Positions 5,196 to 14,335 of a DNA stretch of 16,498 nt are shown one piece after another. Location of the stretch: NCBI GenBank assembly GCA_030619365.1, contig JAUXBQ010000025.1:1-16498 (forward strand), written 5' to 3'. The position numbers and the translations under genes were made by a program. Within the stretch, counting starts at the first letter, position 1. Every line of letters starts with the position of its first letter. The notes under the pieces are model-generated. The model ran no database searches. It saw only the letters and a program-made list of their open reading frames with translations, and had not been told where the DNA came from. The stretch comes from a candidate division FCPU426 bacterium. GTDB lineage: Bacteria; Oederibacteriota; JAAXVQ01; JAUVAV01.

Positions 5196-6137
5196 TTATC
5201 TTCGCCATCCTCCGGCCAGGAAAAATATCTTGAAATACAAGGCCAGGCGCCCTGCCAAATTCTTCCAGGGACGAATAAAAAGGGCGGTGAGTATGAACCG
5301 GCCAATCATCCAATATTGCGAATGAAACAGGGTAATCACCCTGGCCGCCAGTTCACCGCACCAGCCCCGGTGCTTGCGCCAAAACCTGAACGCGCTCCGG
5401 TAATGAATGAGCACGCCCTCGCCTTTCATCTGGGCCATGCCCGCGCCCCAGTGGTGATAGACCTGGGCCGCGGGTTGGTAGCGGACCTTGCCGCCTTCCC
5501 GCGCCAGACGCAAAAACCAATCCACCTCTTCATAATATATAAAGAATTGTTCGTCCAGCAGCCCGATCCGTTCAAACGCCTCCCGCCTGGCCAGCAGGCA
5601 GGCGCCTGACACTTCGTCCACGTCAGTTGGCTGGGTGAAATCCACGCGCCCGAACACCTGGCGCTGCCACCATTTGGTTTGCTTAATTTTTTCAGGCAGC
5701 AACCCTTCCCAAAACATGCGGCCCAAGGTGGGAAAACGCCGGCCGGAGGGTTGCAGGCTCCCGTCCGTATTCAGCAGTTGCGGGCCTACGGCCATCAGTC
5801 CGGGCTCCCCGGTCAATTCCCCGTACAGCCGGCTGAGCGCGCCGGGTTTCATCTCCGCGTCCGGGGCCACCAGGGCCCAGACCGGCGCGCGCGCCCGGGA
5901 CAGGGCCTGGTTGGTCCCGGCTGCGAAGCCCCGGCTCTCGGGATTGGCAATAAGCACCACTTCCGGATATTGATCCTGAACGGCTGGCACGCTGCCATCG
6001 TGCGATCCATTGTCCACTACGATGATTTCCATATCCAATTGCCCGGCTGCTTGGCGCAAAGACGCCAGGCAGCGCAGCAGCAGGTCGCGGGTGTTCCAAT
6101 TGACAATGGCCACGGAAAGGCGGGGCGTTTCGCTCAT
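5196..6137 (-). CDS. GT2 family glycosyltransferase (WbbL/rhamnosyltransferase-like)
   Basis: The 313-residue cytoplasmic GT-A enzyme begins at ATG 6137, which overlaps the stop of the preceding gene as ATGA. Motifs in order: IVNWNT (11-16), VVDNGSHDGS (40-49) for nucleotide-sugar binding, NPESRGFAAGTNQAL (65-79), APDAE (91-95) at the metal-binding DxD position, SGACLLARREAF (177-188) and YYEEVDWFLRL (201-211) with the catalytic acid region. H228 and W230 follow. Most relatives read NPDxE rather than APDAE; the D is kept. The last 50 residues carry a hydrophobic patch (YWMIGRFILTALFI) that may attach it to the membrane. It probably transfers a deoxyhexose or hexose from a nucleotide sugar to a lipid-linked glycan. 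The tight overlap suggests co-translation with the next-door GT2 enzyme. Confidence 0.9.
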   Translation of the reverse strand: MSETPRLSVAIVNWNTRDLLLRCLASLRQAAGQLDMEIIVVDNGSHDGSVPAVQDQYPEVVLIANPESRGFAAGTNQALSRARAPVWALVAPDAEMKPGALSRLYGELTGEPGLMAVGPQLLNTDGSLQPSGRRFPTLGRMFWEGLLPEKIKQTKWWQRQVFGRVDFTQPTDVDEVSGACLLARREAFERIGLLDEQFFIYYEEVDWFLRLAREGGKVRYQPAAQVYHHWGAGMAQMKGEGVLIHYRSAFRFWRKHRGWCGELAARVITLFHSQYWMIGRFILTALFIRPWKNLAGRLALYFKIFFLAGGWRR

Positions 6138-7162
6138 GGGCGGGACTGCTCCTGAAATTCCCAGGTTTTCAATCCGGCCAGCCAACACCACCAGAGCGCC
6201 AGGCGGTTCAGCCAGCGGCCGGCCAGGCCTTGATGATTGGTCACGCGGCAGGTCATCCAGCGGATGATCTCCTGGTCCGGGACTTTTCGTTCACTCTGCA
6301 ACGTCTGCCGTTTGGCCCGGACCAGAGGCTGATGCGCGCGGATCCAGCGGCGCGCCCGGCGAAGCGGTTTCTGACTGCGGCCCTGGCGCCAATCGCCCAC
6401 GCGCTCTCCCAGCCGGGCCAGGCACCAGAGCGGCCAGGCCCGCCGGCGCGTTCGGCCGGAAAACAGCGTAAGATAATTCAACAACCGGTTCCGTTCCAGG
6501 TAATAACGGTTCTCGTCATCCAGCTTCCCCACCGTGGCGCCGCCGATATGTTTGACCACCACGTTCGGCAAACGCAGCACCGTAAATCCTTTTAGCCGGG
6601 CCCGCCAGGCCAGGTAAATTTCCTCGTGAAAAAACCCGTAATCCTCGTCAAAGGGCAGGCCCAGCAGGTCGCGCTTATAGATCAGCGAACACCCGGCCGC
6701 CCCGAACGTCAGCGTGGTGTCGCGGAACACGTTCTGAATGACCGTGCCGGTCAGGCTCATGGACCCGTTGTAAGGATAATGGGCCATGTTCAGTTGCAGG
6801 TTAAATACGCCCGGCCCGGCCAGCGCGGCTCGCGGGTCAGCTTCCAGGGCCGCGACCAGGCTGCTGATAAAATTGCCGGGCAGAAAAACATCATCCGAAA
6901 TGAGGGCCACGTAATCGGATCGAGTATGTGACACGCCGGCATTGTTGGCCCCGGCAAAACCAAGATTTTCAGGCAGGGACAAAACCTCGACGCCCGGATA
7001 ATTTGCCCGGATTTTATCCGGGGTCTTGTCCGCGGAGCCGTTGTCCACCACCAGGATTTTTAAATCAGGCCAATCTTGGGCCAGTACCGTGGCCAGGCAT
7101 TTTTTCACACGGTCCCAGCCATTATAGGTCAGGACGATCGCCGCCACCGTGGGCCGGTTCAT
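6134..7162 (-). CDS. GT2 family glycosyltransferase with basic C-terminal extension
   Basis: This 342-residue GT-A enzyme begins at ATG 7162, overlapping the flippase stop as ATGA. Motifs: VLTYNGWD (10-17), VVDNGSADKT (38-47), NLGFAGANNAG (66-76), ISDDV (88-92) as the metal-binding acidic site, GAAGCSLIYKRDLL (154-167), FFHEEIYLAWRARL (177-190) with the catalytic acid pair, and KHIGGAT (204-210). After about residue 240 the protein is very rich in Arg and Trp (GRTRRRAWPLW, RRARRWIRAH), a positively charged tail that could sit on the inner membrane face. It probably adds one sugar in assembling the glycan exported by the adjacent flippase. Donor and acceptor cannot be read from the sequence. 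Confidence 0.9.
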   Translation of the reverse strand: MNRPTVAAIVLTYNGWDRVKKCLATVLAQDWPDLKILVVDNGSADKTPDKIRANYPGVEVLSLPENLGFAGANNAGVSHTRSDYVALISDDVFLPGNFISSLVAALEADPRAALAGPGVFNLQLNMAHYPYNGSMSLTGTVIQNVFRDTTLTFGAAGCSLIYKRDLLGLPFDEDYGFFHEEIYLAWRARLKGFTVLRLPNVVVKHIGGATVGKLDDENRYYLERNRLLNYLTLFSGRTRRRAWPLWCLARLGERVGDWRQGRSQKPLRRARRWIRAHQPLVRAKRQTLQSERKVPDQEIIRWMTCRVTNHQGLAGRWLNRLALWWCWLAGLKTWEFQEQSRP

Positions 7163-8637
7163 GTGATTTTTATGCCCCCCTGGCGCGTGGGGTGCAGGAT
7201 GCGCGTGAAAATTTCCATGTCCACTTCGTCAAACGCCCGGAGGACCCATAGCAGCAGGCAGTAAACCACGCCGCCGAGCATGATCTGAAAACCCAGGTCC
7301 CAGGACGTGATGAAATACAGCACTCCGTACATGACGGCCGCGGCCATAGCCGGCCGCAGGAAATTCCCGATGGTGCGCCAGCGCAGGGCCAGCGGCTTGC
7401 GCAGGGCCCACATGAACAGGCCGATGGTCAGCACCTCGGACCCCAGTGTCACCCAGGCCGCGCCCAGCATGCCAAAGCGCGGTATAAGCAGCGCGTTGAA
7501 AATTACGTTGCAGACCATGCCGATCAGCACCAGCACGGTGATGGTTTTCTGGCGGCCCATGGTGATCAGGTAGGGCGCGTTGATGCTGTTGACCGCGATC
7601 AGGACCAGGGTCCACATCAGGATGGAGAGCACGGGCACGCTCGCGGCGTAGTCCGGGCCGTAAAGGACCTGGATGAATTTCGGCGCCAGCATGAATGTGC
7701 CCACAGCCAGGGGCAGCGAGGCCATCCACATATATTTTAAGGAGCGCCGGTAGATCAGCATGAAGCGCTGGGTGTTATTGGCGTAGCTCGCCGAGATCAC
7801 GGGAAAAATGGCGCCGCCGTAGTAGGCCGGGAGGATCAGCGTGAATTCCAGCAGGCGGTAGGCCGCATTGTACAATCCCACGGCCTCCTGGCCCTGCAGA
7901 GAGGCCAGCATGATCGTGTCCACGCGGAAATAAATAACGGAAAAGAGATTGGCCAGGGCCAGGGGGTAGGCCTGGCGCAGCATTTTTTTCCAAAACGCCA
8001 GGTCCAGGGACCAGGACGGCGGGCTGAAATAAAACAGAACGCCGAAAAGAAATACCATATGCACGGCCGCGGCCAGGGTATGGATCCAGATCAGGGCCAT
8101 TACGCCGGCGCCCACGGCCAGCGCGCCCAAGGATACGGTCACACGCAGGGTCGTGACTATTACGGACACGGTGGCAGTGATTTCCATGCGCTGGTGCGCG
8201 TAGATAATCGCCGAGGCCGTGTCCACGTTGCTGTTGAAAAACAGGGAGAACGCGGCCACCAGGGTCAGTCCGACGATGAGAGGCGGATGCCCCAGGAGCA
8301 CTACGGTCAGCACCATGCCGGACCCGGCCAGCAAGGACAACAGAAAGCGCAGGATCGCGATATTGCTGAAATAGCGCGCGTCCTGGTCCGGTTGGCGCGC
8401 CAGGTCCCGGGTGGTCAGGGTTCCCAGCCCGAAATCAGTCAGAATAAAAAAGATGGCGTTCATGGACAAGACGAAGGCGTATTGCCCGAATCCGGCCGTA
8501 CCCAGTTGCCGGGCCGCGTAAATGACCAGGGCCACGCCCAGGGTCTTGTTCAAAACCCCGGCCACGATCTGTACCAGGGAGTTCTTGGCAATGCGCGCCG
8601 TGGGATTCAATTTTGGTTCACGCGTGGTCTGCTCCAT
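7159..8637 (-). CDS. Wzx-type oligosaccharide flippase (MOP superfamily)
   Basis: A 492-residue protein with hydrophobic helices throughout, of the length usual for polysaccharide flippases (12-14 helices). The N-terminal signature is clear: RIAKNSLVQIVAGVLNKTLG (15-34), AARQLGTAGFGQYAF (41-55) and DFGLGTLTTRDLAR (68-81). The start of the second half shows YFRVDTIML (236-244), GLYNAAYRLLEF (254-265) and YYGGAIFPVIS (272-282), matching the repeat structure of the family. The role by family is moving a polyprenyl-linked glycan from the inner to the outer face of the cytoplasmic membrane. AGGAG lies 7 bases before ATG 8637. It is the first gene after a 111-bp gap with a candidate promoter, so it may head the downstream block. 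wzx is a plausible symbol, but naming would need polymerase context that is not seen. Confidence 0.92.
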   Translation of the reverse strand: MEQTTREPKLNPTARIAKNSLVQIVAGVLNKTLGVALVIYAARQLGTAGFGQYAFVLSMNAIFFILTDFGLGTLTTRDLARQPDQDARYFSNIAILRFLLSLLAGSGMVLTVVLLGHPPLIVGLTLVAAFSLFFNSNVDTASAIIYAHQRMEITATVSVIVTTLRVTVSLGALAVGAGVMALIWIHTLAAAVHMVFLFGVLFYFSPPSWSLDLAFWKKMLRQAYPLALANLFSVIYFRVDTIMLASLQGQEAVGLYNAAYRLLEFTLILPAYYGGAIFPVISASYANNTQRFMLIYRRSLKYMWMASLPLAVGTFMLAPKFIQVLYGPDYAASVPVLSILMWTLVLIAVNSINAPYLITMGRQKTITVLVLIGMVCNVIFNALLIPRFGMLGAAWVTLGSEVLTIGLFMWALRKPLALRWRTIGNFLRPAMAAAVMYGVLYFITSWDLGFQIMLGGVVYCLLLWVLRAFDEVDMEIFTRILHPTRQGGIKIT

Positions 8638-8748
8638 GCCAACTCCTTTTATAATTGCCAGGCCTGGCCGGCCTAGGCGATCAAACGGCCCTATTATATA
8701 AAATATCTTTCGGGATAGTGAGGTTTTTCAAAACAATCCGGATGCATG
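8638..8748 (-). promoter_or_regulatory. Gap with candidate promoter and GC-rich leader hairpin before the flippase
   Basis: This 111-bp gap is the only sizeable break in the - strand glycan locus. Read on the - strand it is AT-rich at first and holds a -10-like TATAAT (complement of 8693-8698) without a good -35 at standard spacing. Downstream lies a run of overlapping palindromes: ccaggcctgg (8658-8667) and ggccggcc (8666-8673), just before the flippase ribosome site AGGAG. The hairpin could influence flippase translation or mark the end of the upstream transcript, but it has no T-tract. Both roles are inference. Confidence 0.35.
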
Positions 8749-10653
8749 TCACTGACCGGGAATCAGACGATAGACGCTGACCTCTGAAAATTCGCGCTGT
8801 AATTCCGCCCGCTGGGCCAGGCACTCCTGCATTTGCATCACTAGCCCGGGGTCCAGATAGGTTTCCGGATACAAATCCGTCCGAAACAAAACCCAACGCA
8901 CGCCAAGTTCCTCCAGTCGCTCGGCCAGGTTTTCCGGAGTTTTCAGCGCCCGGTAGTCCACGACTTTCTGCTGTACCGCGTCGCCCCACACGTAGTCCAC
9001 ATCGAGGTGAAATCCCCGGTTTTCGCCGAAGAGCAGCACTTTTTCCTTGGGAGCGACCTGTTGGTTCAGCCATTGGCAGGCCGGATAGTGCTTCAGTTTT
9101 TGCGCGCAGTACGCTTCCGCGCTGGCCAGGCCGAGCAGGGTTTTCACCTGCAGGGGAGTGTCCCGGTGCAAAGGAGGATGAAAAAGAAAAAACAGCGTGG
9201 CCAGGGCCACGGCCAGGAGCCGTTCGTTCCGGGTCCCCAGCGCCCACACCCGGGTGATCCCTACGGCGGCCAGCCAGGCGGCCAAGGGAAAAAGAGGCAT
9301 GAGAAACCGGACCTGGGGCGAACTGAGGAACCAGATGACGAGAAAAGCCGCCACCGCGGCCGCTGGCAGCGCCCAGTGTGGTTTACTCCCGGGTCCCGGC
9401 TTCTGCCGGCCGTGGCGCAAAAGAAAAAACCAGATAAGCCCCACCAGCAGTAACCCAACCAGCGGCCAGCGCAATTCCGCGCCGCCCACGCCAAAATCCC
9501 CGCCGTGAACAAACAGGTCATACGGCAGCCGTACCAGACCCAGCCAGCCGTGGTCCTTCCCGGCGAATTCCCGCGTCATGCTCGTCATCCGCTCGGCAGT
9601 GGCCAGGTCCCAGTCCACGCCGCCGAACAGGCGATAACCCAGGGGCCAGATGGGATTTCGGCCCAACCACCAGGCACGCCCCATATAAGGCAGGGATGGC
9701 AACAACCCCCAGCCGGCCAGCCAACCGATCCGGAGCAGGCGCTTTTGGTGGCTGGCACCGGGAGTGCGCCACACGCGGCTGGAGGCCAAAAACCAGGCCA
9801 AGGCGACCAGGATTAATCCATGCCACTTCACCGCAGCGAGCATCCCGACCAAAAACACCGATAATACCAGCCAGCGAAAGGCTTGGTTCTCTTCCCTGAG
9901 AGCGCGTAGGGCAGCCAGCAGCGCCAAGGCCGCGTAAGCGGCCAGCGCCAGGTCGATAAAGGCCGTGCCGGATTCAATATGGACCAGGTATTGGGCGCAG
10001 AAAATGACGGCAGCCAGCCACCCGGCAGCTGGTTTCCCTTCCTGTTGCCCAAGGGCGATCAGGGCCGCAGCCGCCAAAATACCGAAAAAATAATGAACGA
10101 CCTTGGCCCCCACGCCAAAGGGAAAGATCAGCGCGGGCAAGTACAGCATCTCGACCAGTTGCGGAAAAAGATTATGGAAAATGTCCGGCCGGAAATAAAA
10201 TCCCCCGGATTGTAAATACATTTTAGGCAGGGCCAGGTGATACGCCAGCGCATCCCAGCCCGTCTCCGGAGAGAGTGCGGAAATGGCGTTCAAAACCAGC
10301 AAACTGACCAAGGCGGCCCAGGCCAGGCGTTTCCCAATCCCGGAATTCAGTTTGGCTCCTCCCTGGTCCTGGCGCTGCCACTTTTGCCAGAACAATACAC
10401 CGGCCAGCAGCCATATCCCGGAAATGACCCAGAGCAGAAGAGGCGAGAGCAGGTTCAGCGAGGAAAACGCAAAGAACAAATAGGACAGCAACGCGGCGCC
10501 CACGCCGGCGGCCAAGACCCAGCGGGCGCACCGGATCGGAATTGAAAAGGCCAGGCGCCTCAGCACCAGGCTGCCCAGGGCAATGCTGCCCGCGATCAGC
10601 CCTCCGGACCACAGCAACAGGGTTACGTAATAAAGCAGCGAAGCGAATTTCAT
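8749..10653 (-). CDS. GT-C-like multi-pass membrane protein with WDALAYHLALPK motif
   Basis: The 634-residue protein has many membrane helices and a soluble C-terminal part. The key segment is SPETGWDALAYHLALPK (128-144) in an outer loop: the acidic D134 with the following Tyr/His matches the active-site loop of a recurring GT39-like group in which WDxxxYHLALPK is the hallmark. Later come FIDLALAAYAAL (232-243), AVKWHG (274-279) and YMGRAWWLGRNPIWPLG (323-339), the latter common in the same group, then SSPQVRFLMPLFPLAAW. The tail (KVLLFGENRGFHLDVDYVWG, then ELGVRWVLF) is the outer domain that follows the last helix. It probably transfers a sugar from a polyprenyl-phosphate donor outside the cytoplasmic membrane; substrate unknown. 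Only four bases separate it from the preceding gene. A GGGGAG lies 12 bases before ATG 10653, a long spacing, so coupling is likely. Confidence 0.8.
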   Translation of the reverse strand: MKFASLLYYVTLLLWSGGLIAGSIALGSLVLRRLAFSIPIRCARWVLAAGVGAALLSYLFFAFSSLNLLSPLLLWVISGIWLLAGVLFWQKWQRQDQGGAKLNSGIGKRLAWAALVSLLVLNAISALSPETGWDALAYHLALPKMYLQSGGFYFRPDIFHNLFPQLVEMLYLPALIFPFGVGAKVVHYFFGILAAAALIALGQQEGKPAAGWLAAVIFCAQYLVHIESGTAFIDLALAAYAALALLAALRALREENQAFRWLVLSVFLVGMLAAVKWHGLILVALAWFLASSRVWRTPGASHQKRLLRIGWLAGWGLLPSLPYMGRAWWLGRNPIWPLGYRLFGGVDWDLATAERMTSMTREFAGKDHGWLGLVRLPYDLFVHGGDFGVGGAELRWPLVGLLLVGLIWFFLLRHGRQKPGPGSKPHWALPAAAVAAFLVIWFLSSPQVRFLMPLFPLAAWLAAVGITRVWALGTRNERLLAVALATLFFLFHPPLHRDTPLQVKTLLGLASAEAYCAQKLKHYPACQWLNQQVAPKEKVLLFGENRGFHLDVDYVWGDAVQQKVVDYRALKTPENLAERLEELGVRWVLFRTDLYPETYLDPGLVMQMQECLAQRAELQREFSEVSVYRLIPGQ

Positions 10654-10657
10654 TTGT

Positions 10658-12484
10658 TTATCTTTCTCCCCTGCTGGCCACCCATATCAGCGCGCCGATG
10701 CCCGCTACCCATATCAGTGCCCATATGAAGTGCGGCCAGCCCGGATCCACCAGCAAGCTGGGAAAAAACGAGGGCGCGAAACCCAATTTGCTCCACAAAA
10801 GCTGCTTGGGCGAAGAGTAGCGCAGCATGGGCCAGGCCGCGCAGATCCAAGCCAGAAATACGCTGGCCACCAGGCACAAGCCTCCCAATACCCGCCAGAT
10901 TTCACCCCGGCGTCCCAGGCTTTCCCAGCCCCGGAATACAAAGGGAAACAGAAGCAGCACGCCGGGAATCATTTGCCGGGAAAACAGGGCCGCGCTGCCG
11001 CTGAAGTCGTCGTAACTGACGTACAGCGCGTATTGCACCAGAAAAACAAGTCCCACGATGCCGGCTGCGCGCGGATTCTTTTTACGCGCCGCCAGGCAAC
11101 CGATTATTCCCAGCATCAGCAGGGGCGATGTGGCCAGCACCCCGAAATCCCGGTCAACCAGAATCCCCAGGGCGTTCCTCGCTCCCAGATACGAAAAGGG
11201 CGAGGAAAAAACGCCGTAAGGATTGTCCGCCACGCCGAATCCGTAAAAATGAGTAAAGAACCAGACAAAGAGCGCGGCCGAGACCGCAATGATTCCCCCG
11301 GCAGCCCAAAGCTCGCGCTTTTTCACGCCCGCAACAAACGGCAACAAACAGCCGAGCAGCGCGGCCAGGGGAATAAACTTGGGATAAAACCAGGGCAGCA
11401 GCGCGACCGCCCCGGCGGCCATCAGCATCCCGGCCCGGCCGCCCCGATGCCAGGCCAGCAAGCCCAGCAGAAAAACCAAGGTCGCCGGCAGTTCAGGATA
11501 AATCAGGTCAAAATACACACCCAGGGGAACGCTCACCAGGGCCAGCATCCACACCAGCAGTGCCGTGCGTTTGTTGCTTCCCCACCCCCGGGCAAAAACA
11601 TAGAGGCAGGCGGCCAGGCCGGAAGCCGCGAGCGCCAGGCCGATTACGGCGCCCATCCTGCCCAATAGGATATATCCCGGCAGGAGCAGGGCCGACAACA
11701 AGGGAAAATGCTTGGAGATCGTCTGGCCGTTGCGCGTGGGCGCGGCGTGAAAATCCAGGTCTTGGGCCGGGTAAAATGCCCGAAAATCCCGGTGTTGCAG
11801 GTTGTCGCCCAGATCAATATCGCCCTCGTTTTGCAGGCTGTGGGTCATGAGCAGATAATGCGGTTCGTCACCGGTAGGCGGATAGACCGCAATGGTCCAG
11901 GCGGAAAGCAGAAGATAAAATGCCAGCCCCAGGCCCAGCAGCACGGGTACTTTCACCGGCAGGCCGGACTCCCGGTCCTGATAGGCCCTGCTGAACAAGC
12001 GCACGCCCATGATCACTTTGAGAAACAAGGATAGCGTCAGCCAGGGACCGGCCCAGAGCAGGAACAAGTACCCGGCCGGGGGCAAGGCGAGGAATGATTG
12101 TTTCCAGAAAATATAGACCTGGCCCAAAACATCAAGCTCCAGGCCCGCGCCGAAGCGGCTCAGCGCGGGATAGAGCACCAGGCCCAGGGGGAGCAACAAC
12201 AACGGCAAGTCCAGGAAGGAAGCCAGGCGCATGGCCCGCATCGGGTCCAGCCGCAGCCATTTTTGGCCGGCCCAGACCGTGAACCACCAGTTGATCCCGG
12301 CCCAGGCACAACCCGCGGCCAGGCCGAGAAAAAGTGTGGCCAGATCGGGCCTGATCAGTTCCCTGGGAAAGCCGGCCTGAAACATGCCGGACCACACGGC
12401 AAAATACAGGCCCGTGGCCAGACCATAACTAAAAGGAATTAAAAGCGTGAAATACTCGGTGGGATGCTTCCAAAGCCGATGCAT
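10658..12484 (-). CDS. GT-C-like multi-pass membrane protein with intact GDEPHYL motif
   Basis: This 608-residue membrane protein has about four helices before the signature PPTGDEPHYLLM (202-213), a loop with the acidic pair D206-E207, followed by NEGDIDLGDN (219-228). Then come SKHFPLLSALLLPGY (257-271), DLIYPELPATL (326-336) and, later, LVDRDFGVLATSPLLML. This order (GDEPHYL, then IYPE, then DRxxGxLxxxPL) marks a GT39-like group common in environmental bacteria. The acidic pair is the presumed catalytic site facing the outside. The usual GG-S-xGxRY segment near the end is replaced by YVSYDDFSGSAALFSRQM, so the acceptor side may differ. Its ATG at 12484 shares a base with the stop of the preceding gene (TGATG). 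It is a paralogue of that gene, which has lost the acidic motif. Sugar and acceptor unknown. Confidence 0.82.
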   Translation of the reverse strand: MHRLWKHPTEYFTLLIPFSYGLATGLYFAVWSGMFQAGFPRELIRPDLATLFLGLAAGCAWAGINWWFTVWAGQKWLRLDPMRAMRLASFLDLPLLLLPLGLVLYPALSRFGAGLELDVLGQVYIFWKQSFLALPPAGYLFLLWAGPWLTLSLFLKVIMGVRLFSRAYQDRESGLPVKVPVLLGLGLAFYLLLSAWTIAVYPPTGDEPHYLLMTHSLQNEGDIDLGDNLQHRDFRAFYPAQDLDFHAAPTRNGQTISKHFPLLSALLLPGYILLGRMGAVIGLALAASGLAACLYVFARGWGSNKRTALLVWMLALVSVPLGVYFDLIYPELPATLVFLLGLLAWHRGGRAGMLMAAGAVALLPWFYPKFIPLAALLGCLLPFVAGVKKRELWAAGGIIAVSAALFVWFFTHFYGFGVADNPYGVFSSPFSYLGARNALGILVDRDFGVLATSPLLMLGIIGCLAARKKNPRAAGIVGLVFLVQYALYVSYDDFSGSAALFSRQMIPGVLLLFPFVFRGWESLGRRGEIWRVLGGLCLVASVFLAWICAAWPMLRYSSPKQLLWSKLGFAPSFFPSLLVDPGWPHFIWALIWVAGIGALIWVASRGER

Positions 12485-14331
12485 CAGGGGGACGGTTCCA
12501 GGTTATCCTTGGCCTGCCGGTTTAGGTCAGTGCGGGCCCGGTATACTAAATATGCCCCGCCCCCGAGCAGGAGCACACCCAAAACGATATCTCCCACGCC
12601 CACCGGGTCCTGGAAGGACGGCAGGACCGAATACAGCCAGCCCCAGAGTTTGCAGCTTTCTCCCAGTTTGATCCGCGCGCTCTCGAGGCTGAGAAAGGGC
12701 CAAACCCACTGGAGACAGGCCACGGCCGCGCCCCAGGCGCCCAGGATTAAGAGTTTGCGGCGCCAGCGGGCTTCAGGGCCCAAATAATCAATGATCGCGG
12801 CCAGCCCGAGTCCAGCCAGGGGAATGACGGTCGCCAGCACCCGGTGAAAGCTCGAGCCTTCGGCCCGGGGATCGGGAAAGACCATGGAGAACAACACGGC
12901 GTGCACGAGCGTAATGATCGCTGCCCAGGCCAGCAGCCGGTGGCGGGTTCCCAGCAGCCACCACAGTCCAGCCACGCCCAGCACCCAAATCGGCGCGCTC
13001 CAGACCAGGCCCACAAAACGATCGCTGAAAAGCGCCAGCAGATTGAGCCAGGCGCCGGGCTCCCAGGGCAGGTTAAAATCGTAAACCGGCTGGCTCAGAA
13101 AAAACCGATAGATCTTCAAATAAAACCAGGCGGCGAAAAATCCCGGAATCGCGGCCACGCCCAGGACCCCCGTGAGCTGCCAGGACCGTTTGGCCCGGTT
13201 CAGGAGCACGGCCAGGACGCCCAGGAGCACGCCGGCCGGCACCAGAGCGCGCAGCCCGCCCAGCAGCATCAGGCCAGCCGCGAGCCCGACGGCGTAAGCG
13301 GAGGCCTGGTTTATTTTAACGGGGTCCGCAGCGGCCGCATAGGCTTCCCGCAGGCCCCACAGCAGCAAAAACGCGCCGGCTGCCACTTCGTATTGTTGAT
13401 ACCCGTACAGCGACAGGGGGAAGTTGACCAGGGCAATCAGCCACACCCAGAGACTGGCGCGCGGTGAAAATCCCCGGTCCCGGCACAGACCGAACAGTTG
13501 GGCCGCAGCCCCGGCGGCAAACAGCATGCTCAGCACGGACATGAGCCAGCGTCCCTGCAATAAATAGAACGTAAGGAACAAGAGTGGCATGCCTGGGGCC
13601 ACGGGCAGGAATAAGCGGCCGATGGAGTCGGTGTGGCCCTGAAAGCCGATGCGCGGGTGCGGATGCCAATGCAGATAATCTCCCCGCCCCAGCACGCCGT
13701 CCGCGTTAAACGAAGCGTCAAAGGCCAGGGCTTGCATGACCAGCAATTGCGAGCACTCCCCGCTCTGCGGCGGAGTCATGCAGGCCGGCCAGCTCAGTAG
13801 CAGCAGGTACGCGAGCATTCCCAGTACGAATAAGTTCCTCGGCGTCTGCGTCTCCGCCCGGGCTTGCCTCACGCGGTTGAGCAGCAGCGCGATCTTGGCG
13901 CCCAGCGCCAGCATGATTAAAAGGCCTCCGGCCAGGAGCATGCCCTTGGCGGACGGCGCCAGCACCACGCTGTCCCGCCACCAGGGCAGCCAGACGAATC
14001 CCAGAAGTTTTAAAGCGTAGGGCTGAGTCAGACGGCTCACAAGGGGTTCCAAGAGGATGAGCAGCGGCAGCAGCGCTAAAGGCAGGCCCGCCAGGATATC
14101 CTGGGCGCGCACCTGGTACGGATCGCATTGGAATTTGTTTTCCATCAGCCGCCCAATGCCACCTGTCCATAGGCTCAGCAAAGCGGCCAGGCCGGCCACC
14201 TTGAAAATGCCCCACCCCACGCTCCCAGTGCCAAAGGCAAAGGCGTTGAACCATTCCCACCAAATGACCAAACCCAGGACTTGCAGGGCTATTGCCCCAA
14301 AGAGGAGTGTTGGGTGCAGACGCGGCTGCAT
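12484..14331 (-). CDS. GT-C-like paralogue with altered acidic motif
   Basis: From ATG 14331 the protein has 615 residues, with the same layout as its neighbour downstream: several helices, then TPPQSGECSQLLVMQ (186-200) where the neighbour has PPTGDEPHYLLM. A long loop follows (GRGDYLHWHPHPRIGFQGH), then LFLPVAPGMPLLFLTFYLL, GYQQYEVAAGAFLLLWG in place of the IYPE segment, and LFSDRFVGLVWSAP in place of DRDFGVLATSP. The parallels show common descent. The D of the GDE triplet and the HY after it are missing, although one Glu (E192) remains. It may be an inactive partner, an enzyme with a relocated acid, or one with a different donor. The frame is open up to 14394 inside the preceding gene. ATG 14331, four bases after that gene's stop and preceded by GAGG, is the likelier start. 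Confidence 0.75.
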   Translation of the reverse strand: MQPRLHPTLLFGAIALQVLGLVIWWEWFNAFAFGTGSVGWGIFKVAGLAALLSLWTGGIGRLMENKFQCDPYQVRAQDILAGLPLALLPLLILLEPLVSRLTQPYALKLLGFVWLPWWRDSVVLAPSAKGMLLAGGLLIMLALGAKIALLLNRVRQARAETQTPRNLFVLGMLAYLLLLSWPACMTPPQSGECSQLLVMQALAFDASFNADGVLGRGDYLHWHPHPRIGFQGHTDSIGRLFLPVAPGMPLLFLTFYLLQGRWLMSVLSMLFAAGAAAQLFGLCRDRGFSPRASLWVWLIALVNFPLSLYGYQQYEVAAGAFLLLWGLREAYAAAADPVKINQASAYAVGLAAGLMLLGGLRALVPAGVLLGVLAVLLNRAKRSWQLTGVLGVAAIPGFFAAWFYLKIYRFFLSQPVYDFNLPWEPGAWLNLLALFSDRFVGLVWSAPIWVLGVAGLWWLLGTRHRLLAWAAIITLVHAVLFSMVFPDPRAEGSSFHRVLATVIPLAGLGLAAIIDYLGPEARWRRKLLILGAWGAAVACLQWVWPFLSLESARIKLGESCKLWGWLYSVLPSFQDPVGVGDIVLGVLLLGGGAYLVYRARTDLNRQAKDNLEPSP

Positions 14332-14335
14332 GACC

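Noticed and set aside
5186..5305. Extended start of the SDD/TNGFHP membrane protein
   Set aside because: The extension would overlap about 110 bases of the preceding GT2 gene and adds sequence that is just that gene read in another frame; later starts are better placed.
8059..8676. Open frame on the + strand opposite the flippase
   Set aside because: The product is Gly/Gln/His-rich with no domain, and the flippase on the other strand is certain.
10730..11668. Long open frame on the + strand (312 codons)
   Set aside because: It is antisense to a well-supported membrane protein. The product is Gln/Pro/Gly/Arg-rich with no motif or ribosome site.
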